Of a DNA stretch of 8,554 nucleotides, positions 1 through 6,145 are shown one piece after another. The translations under genes were made by a program, and so were the position numbers. Location of the stretch: positions 1 to 8,554 of the forward strand of contig JAIEFH010000318.1 of the NCBI GenBank assembly GCA_029067025.1, read 5' to 3'. The notes under the pieces were generated by a model that was given only the letters and a program-made list of their open reading frames with translations, searched no databases and had not been told where the DNA came from. This DNA comes from Oscillospiraceae bacterium. GTDB lineage: Bacteria > Bacillota > Clostridia > Oscillospirales > Oscillospiraceae. The stretch's first letter is position 1, and the number at the start of each line of letters is the position of its first letter.

Positions 1-149
1 CCTTGGGACAGAAGCTGTTCCGCCGCCGCCCCCGCCCCGATGGGCAGAAGAAGGCATAATAGGGCAAGCCCTGCCAACAGCCAGAGCTGTTGGCGGAGCC
101 TGCCCAAAGTCAAGATCAAATAAGTTTTGAAAAAGCGGAGCGTATCCAT
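1..149 (-). CDS. ABC transporter permease, N-terminal part (gene cut by window edge)
   Basis: An ATG at 149-147 opens a frame with no stop down to the window edge (49 codons plus 2 nt). It starts MDTLRFFKTY, a short basic cytoplasmic segment running to about residue 20. A strongly hydrophobic, Leu-rich helix follows (about residues 22-42, LWLLAGLALLCLLLPIGAG), then AAAEQLLSQ, probably outside the membrane. This is how ABC-2-type permeases usually begin. The gene begins 7 nt after the stop of the zinc-ribbon gene and lies downstream of an ABC ATPase on the same strand, so it is the natural candidate for the missing membrane subunit. No good Shine-Dalgarno sequence is visible, so translation may be coupled to the preceding gene. 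The family call rests on one helix plus context; any other polytopic membrane protein is possible. That it is a real gene is fairly sure. Confidence 0.72.
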   Translation of the reverse strand, partial: MDTLRFFKTYLILTLGRLRQQLWLLAGLALLCLLLPIGAGAAAEQLLSQ

Positions 150-156
150 CCGTTGA

Positions 157-1926
157 TCAGTAGAAGGCCCAGAGCAGATCCTCCGGGATCAGGGCCAGCA
201 TATCATACTGCCATTCCATGGCATAGTACTCGATGTCGTAGTACAAGCTCTCAAGGTCATCCAGATCCATGTCGCCCAGCAGCGTCGGGTTGGGCTGGAA
301 CGCTGCCACACCGTCAAACGGGCCCACATGATAATCCATCGACAGCGAGCATATCTCCATCCCGGCAGTCATCAGGGACACGTCGTCCAGCTGAAGGTCG
401 AGGGAGTCCTTCCCAGTGGTGAGCTGGCCCGCCATCTTCACAGAGGCCATGTTGTTCAGGTTGAGCCGCCACTCAAAGTTGTCGGCCTTGGCCTTGGGCT
501 CATAGCTGAAGTTGGAGCTGACCCGGAACAGGGTGCTCCCGCCGGAGCGCGCACGGAGGGTGGTCGCGTCGGTAAACACGCCGTCCTTGCCGCCGTGGTT
601 GCCGGTGGACTCCACCACAATTTCCTCGTCATCCACGGCGATCCTGAAACTGAAATCGTCCACATAGTTGTCGCCGCCGCCCAGGTACAGGCCAAGCTCC
701 AGCCTGCTGCCGTTCTGCTCCTTGGAATACTCCACCGCGCACACGTAGCCGCCGTTGAGATAAACCTCCAGCTCCAGGTCACCCATCTCTTGAAGCGCCC
801 GCTTCAGCGCGTCAAACATCTCACCGTAGGGATCCATGCCGCTCATATCCGGCAGGAGATACCTGATGGCGTCCTCGTCCAGCCCAATGCCCCGCAGGAA
901 CTTCCGAGACTGCTCCTGGCTGTCCACCATCGCCATGGCGTCCGACAGCGCGTCGATATAGTCCTCCATGGCCTGCTCAGGAATGGTGACCAGGTATTTG
1001 TCCGCGTTCACGCTGTTTTCATTGACCTCAATGGTCTTTTTGCCGGCCTTTTCCACCTTAATGGCGGCTTCCAGCTTCTTGCCGGCCTCCTTGAGCTTCT
1101 GCTCCATCTCCTTAGGCTGCTGACTGGGAGCGGTCTCCTCCGCCAGATCAAAGAGGTTGAAGCCGATGCTGCTCACGTCGATGTACTCGTCCTCCGCGCC
1201 CAGCCGGACCAGGTCGGCGCCCAGGGTCTCGGTGTCCAGGCCGTAGGCGTCCCCCCCGGTGAACTGGGGAGAGGCAAAGCTGAGCACATTATCGTTCGCC
1301 GCCATCAGGAAGGAGCAGATCTCATTGTCTCCCCAGAACGCGGCCAGCTCAGCGCCCGCCTTGCGCCCTTTCTGGTCGTAGTCTGCACTCATGCGCAGGC
1401 CCAGCCCCCGCAGGGAGGACAGGTCATAGCCGACCAGTTCGCTGTTGACGCTGTTCAGCTCCATGCTGAAGCTCTGGCTGACGGACTTGCTCTGGGTCAG
1501 CTCTGCCATATTGGGGAGGCCCATTCCCTCTCCGGCCTTCGAGAAGGCGGACATGGTCTTGGCGAAAGCAGCCTCCACCCTCCCCTTGGGGGAAGAGAAC
1601 ACACCGGAAACAAGCATGAACACCACCGCCGCCACGACCGCCACTGCCGCCACGGCCCCGCCGATGAACAGGCCCTTCTTCCCGTGCTTCTCGGTGTCCT
1701 CCGGGGGCGTCGGGCGAGACGCCGGGGCGCTGCCGCCCACCCCCGCCGAATAAGACGGGGACGACCCATAGGAATAGGAGCCCGTACCGGCGGCGTTTTT
1801 CGGCGTGGGCGCCGAGTTCAGCGTGAACCCCGGCTTGGGAGCGGACGCGGTGGTCACCGCGCCGCAATGGGGGCAGAATTTTGCCGCGTCACTGATCTCT
1901 TTTCCGCATTGCACACAAAACATCAT
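157..1926 (-). CDS. Zinc-ribbon, single-TM protein with large extracytoplasmic domain, in an ABC operon
   Basis: A 589-aa protein (588 if the second of two adjacent ATGs, at 1923, is used; it has the better spacing from GGAGG at 1931-1935). Visible layout: an N-terminal zinc ribbon with Cys4, Cys7, Cys18 and Cys21 (CxxC...CPHCG); a Ser/Pro/Gly/Tyr-rich linker (about 25-80); a basic stretch HGKKG; one transmembrane helix (about 85-109, GLFIGGAVAAVAVVAAVVF); then about 480 residues predicted outside the cell. These include a charged Lys/Glu helix (about 270-300) and an Asp/Glu/Tyr-rich C-terminus. There is no signal peptide or lipobox. Zinc-ribbon plus TM plus ectodomain proteins are common in Clostridia and mostly have no assigned role. 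It lies 34 nt after the ABC ATPase gene and 7 nt before the permease start, so I infer an accessory subunit or sensor of that transporter. I do not recognise the ectodomain. An upstream extension of the frame to 2100 overlaps the ATPase gene and is rejected. Confidence 0.9.
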   Translation of the reverse strand: MMFCVQCGKEISDAAKFCPHCGAVTTASAPKPGFTLNSAPTPKNAAGTGSYSYGSSPSYSAGVGGSAPASRPTPPEDTEKHGKKGLFIGGAVAAVAVVAAVVFMLVSGVFSSPKGRVEAAFAKTMSAFSKAGEGMGLPNMAELTQSKSVSQSFSMELNSVNSELVGYDLSSLRGLGLRMSADYDQKGRKAGAELAAFWGDNEICSFLMAANDNVLSFASPQFTGGDAYGLDTETLGADLVRLGAEDEYIDVSSIGFNLFDLAEETAPSQQPKEMEQKLKEAGKKLEAAIKVEKAGKKTIEVNENSVNADKYLVTIPEQAMEDYIDALSDAMAMVDSQEQSRKFLRGIGLDEDAIRYLLPDMSGMDPYGEMFDALKRALQEMGDLELEVYLNGGYVCAVEYSKEQNGSRLELGLYLGGGDNYVDDFSFRIAVDDEEIVVESTGNHGGKDGVFTDATTLRARSGGSTLFRVSSNFSYEPKAKADNFEWRLNLNNMASVKMAGQLTTGKDSLDLQLDDVSLMTAGMEICSLSMDYHVGPFDGVAAFQPNPTLLGDMDLDDLESLYYDIEYYAMEWQYDMLALIPEDLLWAFY

Positions 1927-1960
1927 GATCCCTCCGTTTTCATTTTTGGGCCGTGCCGTT

Positions 1961-2587
1961 CTAAGACAGCAGCCGGCCGTCCTCCAGCCGCAGCACCGCG
2001 CCGCACAGCCGGTCCAGCTCCGTCTGGTGGTGGCTGCACCACACCAGGCTTCCGCCTCCGGCCAGGAATTCCTCCAGCCAGTCCAGCAGCCGGGGCACAT
2101 AGTCCCGATCCAGCCCGGCGGTGGCCTCGTCCATCAGCAGGATCCGCGGCCTGGGCAGCAGCGCCATGGCGATGCTCACCCGCTGGGCCATTCCTCCTGA
2201 CAGGGCGCGGATGGGGCAGCGCAGCAGGGGCTCCAGCCCCAGCAGCTCCAGAATATCCTCCGGCAGCGGGCCCGTCAAACCGCACGCCCGCTGCCACAGC
2301 GTGAGCTGCTGTCCCACGGTCAGCTCCCGGGCCAGCTCGGCGCTCTGGGGGGCGTAGCCAATCTGCCGGCGCAAAAACTGCCGGTCGCCCAGGACGCCGC
2401 GGCCCTCAAACAAAACATCGCCGCTGTCCGGCCGCTCGATCTGGGCCAGCAGCCGCAGCAGGGTGGATTTCCCCGAGCCGTTGCTGCCCGCCAGCCCCAG
2501 GCACTGGCCCGGCGGCAGCAGGAAGCTGACGGGCGAGAGAACCTGCCGCCCCCCATAGCTCTTGCACAGCCCACGCGCCTCCAGCAT
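1961..2587 (-). CDS. ABC transporter ATP-binding protein
   Basis: A 208-aa nucleotide-binding subunit of an ABC transporter, which hydrolyses ATP to drive transport at the cytoplasmic face of the membrane. All the motifs are present: Walker A GSNGSGKST (34-42), Q-loop Gln81 in APQS, signature LSGGMAQR (129-136), Walker B ILLMDE (149-154), D-loop AGLD (157-160) and the switch His in CSHH (186/187). The protein is short, with no fused membrane domain, which fits the CcmA/NatA-like class that pairs with separate ABC-2 permeases. The start MLEARGLCKSYGG matches the usual family N-terminus; the ribosome site is weak (AGGGG well upstream). The frame is open upstream to 2932, but those residues look non-coding and overlap the GNAT gene. 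It is the first gene of an operon with the zinc-ribbon gene and the permease fragment. The substrate cannot be told. Confidence 0.95.
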   Translation of the reverse strand: MLEARGLCKSYGGRQVLSPVSFLLPPGQCLGLAGSNGSGKSTLLRLLAQIERPDSGDVLFEGRGVLGDRQFLRRQIGYAPQSAELARELTVGQQLTLWQRACGLTGPLPEDILELLGLEPLLRCPIRALSGGMAQRVSIAMALLPRPRILLMDEATAGLDRDYVPRLLDWLEEFLAGGGSLVWCSHHQTELDRLCGAVLRLEDGRLLS

Positions 2588-2639
2588 GATTTCGCCGCAG
2601 CCCCTTTCTTGTCTCCAACCGTCGGAACACTGTGCCCCC

Positions 2640-2668
2640 AGTATGCCACAGCCGGCGGAAAAAAGCAA
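2640..2668 (-). promoter_or_regulatory. Possible weak promoter for the ABC operon
   Basis: On the minus strand, TTGCTT (2668-2663) is followed after 17 nt by CATACT (2645-2640), which is preceded by TGTGG, an extended -10 (TRTGn) motif. Both hexamers are poor matches, and the -35 lies in the T-run of the preceding GNAT terminator. The ATPase start codon is about 50 nt downstream. Without it the operon would depend on read-through from the GNAT gene. Confidence 0.3.
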
Positions 2669-2696
2669 GCCCCTGTCCGTCCGGCGGGTCGGGCTT
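2659..2696 (-). terminator. Probable rho-independent terminator after the GNAT gene
   Basis: Directly after the GNAT stop codon the minus strand reads AAGCCC, then 18 nt that can pair further (CCG/CGG), then GGGCTT, followed by GC and six T. The short stem, long loop and 2-nt gap before the T-run make it a moderate terminator at best. Confidence 0.5.
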
Positions 2697-2697
2697 T

Positions 2698-3480
2698 TCA
2701 TCCTTTTGCGTTCATTTTTTCCACCTGTTCCACGCTTTTCGCCGTTACCTCCACCCAGGCGGGGCGGAAGCCGCTTTTGACGGCGTTGCGCACCGATTTG
2801 ATGTTGCTCCAGGCCGCGCAGTAGAAGGGAACCTTCCCCCGCTCCAAAATCTCCAGCGCCAACCGAGAGGTAAGGGCGGCGGCGATCCCCTGGCGGCGGT
2901 ACTCCGGCAGCACGTCGATGCCGATCTGCCACATATCCTCGCAGTCCGCCGAGCAGGCGGCAAAACCCACCAGCGCCCCGCCGTCATAGGCCCCAATGCC
3001 CAAAACGTCCAGCTCCTTGCGCTTCTCGCACAGGGCATTGCTCCACTGGTCTGTGTAAAGCGGCCCAAAGTCCGACGGACCCATGATTCGCAGCTCATAG
3101 GGGCAGTCCAGCGGCTTCAGCGCCCCCAGATCCGGGAGGAAATATTCCGCCATGAAGCAGATCCGCTGGCCCATCGTTTGCAGCGCGTCGTTCAGCACAT
3201 GGAGATTTGGCGTCTCAAAGCAGCGCTCCGGCGGGAAGCGGTTGATGTAGTCGGACACCATGTCCCGGTACTTTTCCTCCACCGAGGCCACGATGTTGCT
3301 CCCATAGAAGACCAGGTCGCAGGAAAAGGGCAGCTCCAGGTATTTCCGGGCTTTGGGATGCGTTTGGGAGGTTACGACCACGTTGTCCGTGCGGAGAAAA
3401 TCTTCCGGCTCACAGCCCGAGTCGATGGCGGACTGCCGCAGGGCAACGTTCAAAATATCTTGGTTTGTCCAAGCTGCCAT
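2698..3480 (-). CDS. GNAT family N-acetyltransferase
   Basis: A 260-aa protein. The C-terminal half (about 128-250) carries the GNAT fold, which moves an acetyl group from acetyl-CoA to an amine. Motif A is IGIDVLPEYRRQGIAAAL (186-203), with the CoA pyrophosphate-binding R195-x-x-G198-x-A200. Motif B is AAWSNIKSVRNAVKSGFRP (222-240), with the usual Asn225, Ser229 and Asn232 and the Gly-Phe turn. The first 127 or so residues are not a plain GNAT domain; they include a Phe/Cys-rich segment (PFSCDLVFYG, 51-60) and RCFETPNLHVLND (86-98). Such long forms occur widely in Clostridia without a known substrate. The start is well supported: GAGGTGA at 3493-3487 lies 6 nt before the ATG, and a strong promoter sits just upstream. 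It is transcribed alone and divergently from mutY. The substrate is unknown. Confidence 0.92.
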   Translation of the reverse strand: MAAWTNQDILNVALRQSAIDSGCEPEDFLRTDNVVVTSQTHPKARKYLELPFSCDLVFYGSNIVASVEEKYRDMVSDYINRFPPERCFETPNLHVLNDALQTMGQRICFMAEYFLPDLGALKPLDCPYELRIMGPSDFGPLYTDQWSNALCEKRKELDVLGIGAYDGGALVGFAACSADCEDMWQIGIDVLPEYRRQGIAAALTSRLALEILERGKVPFYCAAWSNIKSVRNAVKSGFRPAWVEVTAKSVEQVEKMNAKG

Positions 3481-3508
3481 AGCAAGTCACCTCGTTGGAT
3501 TTTTGCTT

Positions 3509-3537
3509 ATTTTACGGCAGGGAATGATCTCTGTCAA
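3509..3537 (-). promoter_or_regulatory. Sigma-A-type promoter of the GNAT gene
   Basis: The minus strand has a perfect -35 TTGACA (3537-3532), a 17-nt spacer and -10 TAAAAT (3514-3509). The predicted transcription start is near 3502, giving a leader of about 22 nt before the ATG at 3480. It is a strong consensus match. Confidence 0.85.
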
Positions 3538-3540
3538 GGC

Positions 3541-3569
3541 TTGATGAATCCCGGTATCCGTGATAAAAT
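3541..3569 (+). promoter_or_regulatory. Sigma-A-type promoter of the mutY-tdk-radical SAM operon
   Basis: TTGATG (3541-3546), a 17-nt spacer, then TAAAAT (3564-3569). Predicted start is near 3576, about 24 nt before the mutY start codon. Its -35 box lies 3 bp from the -35 box of the divergent GNAT promoter. Confidence 0.8.
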
Positions 3570-3599
3570 GAGACATCTTATCGAATTGGGAGGCCCGCC

Positions 3600-4646
3600 G
3601 TGGACGCATTGGAACGACTGCCCATCCCCCTGCTGGAGTGGTTCCGGGACAACGCCCGGCCCCTCCCCTGGCGGGATGACCCCACGCCGTATCACGTCTG
3701 GCTGTCGGAGATCATGCTCCAGCAGACCCGTGTGGCGGCGGTGTTGGACTACTATAAGCGTTTTTTGGTGGAGGCGCCCGACGTGGCCGCGCTGGCGGCC
3801 CTCCCGGAAGAGCGGCTGATGAAGCTGTGGCAGGGGCTGGGGTACTACTCCCGGGCCCGGAACCTGCAAAAGGCGGCGAAGGTCATCGTGGAGGACTATG
3901 GCGGGACGTTTCCGCCGGATTATGCCGCCATCCGCGCCCTCCCTGGCGTGGGGGACTACACCGCCGGGGCCATTTGCTCCATCGCCTTTGGACAAGCCGT
4001 CCCCGCTGTGGACGGCAACGTACTGCGGGTATATGCCCGGATCGTCGGGGACGACGGGGACATCTCCACCCCCCAGATGAAGAAACAGGTGACCCAGGCC
4101 CTGGAAGCGGTCATTCCCGTCAGCGCCGCGGGGGCGTTTAACCAGGCGCTGATGGAGCTGGGGGCCACGGTGTGTGTGCCCCGCGGCGCGCCGCTATGTG
4201 ACCGCTGCCCAGCAAAAGGCTTCTGCGCCGCCTTGGCCCAGGATCGTGTCGGGGAACTGCCCGTCAAAGCGCCCAAAAAGCCGCGGCGGGTGGAGGAACG
4301 CACGGTGTGGCTCATCTTCCACGCAAGCCAAGTGGCTCTGCGCCGCCGCCCGGGCCGGGGACTGCTGGCGGGGCTGTGGGAGTTCCCCAACGAGCCTGGG
4401 GACGGCCCCCTTCCGGGGGCCTGGGGAATTAACGCCCTGTCCCAGGAGTACGCTGGACAGGCAAAGCATATTTTCACCCACATCGAGTGGCACATGGCCC
4501 TGCGGGCGGTGGAGGCGGCTTCAGACGAGCTGCCCGACCGCTGGGTGTGGGCCGACAGAATGGAATTAGAGCAGAAATACGCCGTCCCCAACGCCTTTGA
4601 CCGGGCGCTGGAGCTGGCGAAAGAGAGATTGAACGGAGGAAACTGA
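3600..4646 (+). CDS. mutY: A/G-specific adenine DNA glycosylase MutY
   Basis: A 348-aa base-excision repair enzyme that removes adenine mispaired with 8-oxoguanine (or G), preventing G:C to T:A mutations. The catalytic domain is complete: Glu37 in SEIMLQQTRV, the helix-hairpin-helix LPGVGDYTAGA (114-124) and catalytic Asp138 in PAVDGN; both catalytic residues have the E. coli numbering. The [4Fe-4S] cysteines are 192, 200, 203 and 209, spaced X7-X2-X5, one residue longer in the first gap than E. coli X6-X2-X5. The C-terminal Nudix-like domain that reads 8-oxoG is present (RGLLAGLWEFP 253-263; HIFTHIEWH 290-298). The start is GTG at 3600, with GGGAGG (3588-3593) 6 nt upstream; length is normal. 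It is first in an operon, with tdk starting 1 nt after its TGA. Confidence 0.97.
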   Translation: MDALERLPIPLLEWFRDNARPLPWRDDPTPYHVWLSEIMLQQTRVAAVLDYYKRFLVEAPDVAALAALPEERLMKLWQGLGYYSRARNLQKAAKVIVEDYGGTFPPDYAAIRALPGVGDYTAGAICSIAFGQAVPAVDGNVLRVYARIVGDDGDISTPQMKKQVTQALEAVIPVSAAGAFNQALMELGATVCVPRGAPLCDRCPAKGFCAALAQDRVGELPVKAPKKPRRVEERTVWLIFHASQVALRRRPGRGLLAGLWEFPNEPGDGPLPGAWGINALSQEYAGQAKHIFTHIEWHMALRAVEAASDELPDRWVWADRMELEQKYAVPNAFDRALELAKERLNGGN

Positions 4647-4647
4647 C

Positions 4648-5232
4648 ATGGCAAAGCTGTATTTCCGCTACGGCGTGATGGGCTCCAGCAAGTCCGCCAA
4701 CGCGCTGATGGTGCGCTACAACTACGAGGAGCGGGGCCAACAGGCGCTGATGGTGAAGCCCGCCATCGACCAGCGGGAGGGGGAAAGCGTGGTCAACTCC
4801 CGCATTGGGCTGAATTACGCCTGCGTCTGGTTCGAGGATCTGGAAAACATGTCCGTGACCGACATCCGTGCCTACCAGTGCGTCATCGTGGACGAGGCCC
4901 AGTTCCTCTCCCACGCCCAGGTGGACTACCTCACCGAGATCGTGGACGACATGAATGTGCCGGTGATCTGCTACGGTCTCCGGGCCGATTTCAGCGGGCG
5001 GCTGTTCCCCGGTTCGGAGGCGCTGCTGGCCTGCGCGGACATCATCGAGGAGGTCAAAACCATCTGCTGGTGCGGCAAAAAAGCCATCTGCAACGCCCGG
5101 TTTGACAAAGACGGCGTGGTGCTCAAGGAGGGGGAGCAGGTGGTGCTGGGGGCCAACGACTGCTACATCGGCCTGTGCCGGAAGCACTGGAAGGCCGGAG
5201 ATTTGGGGCCAGACGGCCCCGTAAAGCAATGA
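4648..5232 (+). CDS. tdk: Thymidine kinase (type II)
   Basis: A 194-aa cytosolic kinase that makes dTMP from thymidine and ATP (pyrimidine salvage). The fold and order match the E. coli-type Tdk: N-terminal MAKLYFRYGVM, P-loop region 9-16, SSANAL-like helix, YNYEERG (24-30), SRIGLNYA (51-58), VIVDEAQFL (79-87) with catalytic Glu83, ICYGLRADFSGRLFPGS (107-123), and the zinc site Cys140/Cys142 (CWCG) with Cys177 and His180 (CRKH). The lasso region EGEQVVLGAN (161-170) is intact. The P-loop is odd: it reads GVMGSSKS, so the glycine normally preceding the catalytic-site Lys is Ser14 (E. coli has MNAGKS). Lys15 and Ser16 are kept, so the enzyme is probably active. GGAGG at 4635-4639 lies 8 nt before the ATG, inside the end of mutY. 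The stop overlaps the next gene by 4 nt. Confidence 0.96.
   Translation: MAKLYFRYGVMGSSKSANALMVRYNYEERGQQALMVKPAIDQREGESVVNSRIGLNYACVWFEDLENMSVTDIRAYQCVIVDEAQFLSHAQVDYLTEIVDDMNVPVICYGLRADFSGRLFPGSEALLACADIIEEVKTICWCGKKAICNARFDKDGVVLKEGEQVVLGANDCYIGLCRKHWKAGDLGPDGPVKQ
5205..5220 (+). promoter_or_regulatory. Hairpin in front of the radical SAM start codon
   Basis: GGGGCC (5205-5210), loop AGAC, GGCCCC (5215-5220): a perfect 6-bp all-G/C stem ending 8 nt before the ATG at 5229. No AGGAGG-like site is seen in this region. The stem would occupy the place where a ribosome lands and would be melted by ribosomes finishing tdk, so it may enforce translational coupling. It is also tdk coding sequence (Gly-Pro-Asp-Gly-Pro), so it may be chance. 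Confidence 0.4.
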
Positions 5233-6107
5233 TCTGCACCCTCTGCCCCCGGCAATGCAGGGCTTTGCGGGACGAAACCCACGGCGAGGGCTTCTGCCAA
5301 ATGCCCGCCCTCCCCGTGTGCGCCCGCGCCACCCTCCACCTGTGGGAGGAGCCCTGCCTGTCCGGCAAAGCCGGGGCGGGGACAGTGTTTTTCTCCGGCT
5401 GCACTTTGGGCTGCGTGTTCTGCCAGAACCGCTCCATCAGCCGGGAGAATTTCGGCAAGACGCTCACTGAGGACGAGCTGTACGCCGCCTTTCAGCGCTT
5501 GGCGGACCAGGGCGCTTCCTGCATTGAGCTGGTCACCCCCACCCAATTCACCCATGTGCTGAGCCGGGTGCTGGAGCGGCCCGTCCCCAACGGCCTGCCG
5601 GTGGTGTGGAACAGCGGTGGGTATGAGCGGGCAGACGTGCTGAAAACCCTGGAGGGCAAGGTGGACGTATACCTGCCCGACCTGAAATACGTCACGCCGG
5701 AGATCGCCGCCAAATACTCCGGGGCGGAGGATTACCCAATGGCCGCGCAAGCGGCCATTCTGGAGATGTACCGCCAGCGGGGGCCGGCGCGGCTGGAAAA
5801 CGGCCTGCTGAAAAGCGGCGTGCTGATCCGGCACCTGATCCTGCCGGGGCAGGTGAACGAGGCCAAGCGGGTGATGGATTGGATCGCGGAAGCGTTCCCA
5901 ACCGGGGCGGTGCTGTTCTCCCTGATGGCCCAGTACACCCCGGTGGGGGGGCTGGACGGCTTTCCCGAGCTGCGCCGCCCCCTGCGCCCCTCTGAGCTGC
6001 GCGCCGCCCGGGCGTATATGGAAAACCTGGGTCTGCCGGGTTACGTCCAGGAGCTGGACGCCGTGGGCGAGGGCTTTATCCCCGCCTTTGATCTGACCGG
6101 ACTTTAA
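5229..6107 (+). CDS. PflX-like radical SAM protein (pyruvate formate-lyase-activating-enzyme-related)
   Basis: A 292-aa radical SAM protein that resembles the PflX/COG1313 group. The SAM-binding [4Fe-4S] motif is GCTLGCVFCQN, with Cys58, Cys62 and Cys65 (CX3CX2C) and the usual aromatic before the last Cys. An N-terminal cysteine cluster, Cys3, Cys6, Cys10 and Cys23 (CTLCPRQC...GFC), may hold a further metal site. Other family-like stretches are CIELVTPTQFTH (98-109), LPVVWNSGGYE (123-133), VDVYLPDLKY (145-154), IRHLILPG (200-207) and LMAQYTPVG (232-240). The family is related to glycyl-radical-enzyme activases, but its substrate is not established and no glycyl-radical enzyme is in view. The start ATG overlaps the tdk stop (ATGA), so expression is probably coupled to tdk; an in-frame ATG at 5175 lies inside tdk and does not look like family sequence. 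It ends just before a shared terminator. Confidence 0.88.
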   Translation: MICTLCPRQCRALRDETHGEGFCQMPALPVCARATLHLWEEPCLSGKAGAGTVFFSGCTLGCVFCQNRSISRENFGKTLTEDELYAAFQRLADQGASCIELVTPTQFTHVLSRVLERPVPNGLPVVWNSGGYERADVLKTLEGKVDVYLPDLKYVTPEIAAKYSGAEDYPMAAQAAILEMYRQRGPARLENGLLKSGVLIRHLILPGQVNEAKRVMDWIAEAFPTGAVLFSLMAQYTPVGGLDGFPELRRPLRPSELRAARAYMENLGLPGYVQELDAVGEGFIPAFDLTGL

Positions 6108-6109
6108 AA

Positions 6110-6137
6110 AGGGCCGGACGCTTTCGCGTCCGGCCCT
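6110..6137. terminator. Bidirectional terminator between convergent genes
   Basis: An 11-bp perfect stem (AGGGCCGGACG / CGTCCGGCCCT) with the 6-nt loop CTTTCG. On the minus strand it is followed at once by TTTTT, ideal for ending the phosphate transporter transcript, whose stop is 8 nt away. On the plus strand it starts 3 nt after the radical SAM stop, but its T-run is weaker (TTTT after 6 nt). Confidence 0.9.
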
Positions 6138-6145
6138 CTGCCGTT

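Noticed and set aside
81..100. Inverted repeat CCAACAG/CTGTTGG near the left edge
   Set aside because: It lies inside the permease coding sequence, has no T-run on either side, and is probably a chance pairing.
90..422. A 110-codon plus-strand frame at the left end
   Set aside because: Antisense to the C-terminus of the zinc-ribbon gene and the permease start; no ribosome site or recognisable protein.
328..2304. A 658-codon open frame on the plus strand
   Set aside because: It is the antisense shadow of the zinc-ribbon and ATPase genes in high-GC DNA; its protein is His/Leu/Gly/Val-rich without domains, whereas the minus-strand genes have clear motifs.
2632..3819. A 395-codon plus-strand frame spanning the GNAT gene and the mutY start
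   Set aside because: It crosses the divergent promoter region and runs out of frame into mutY; no domain features.
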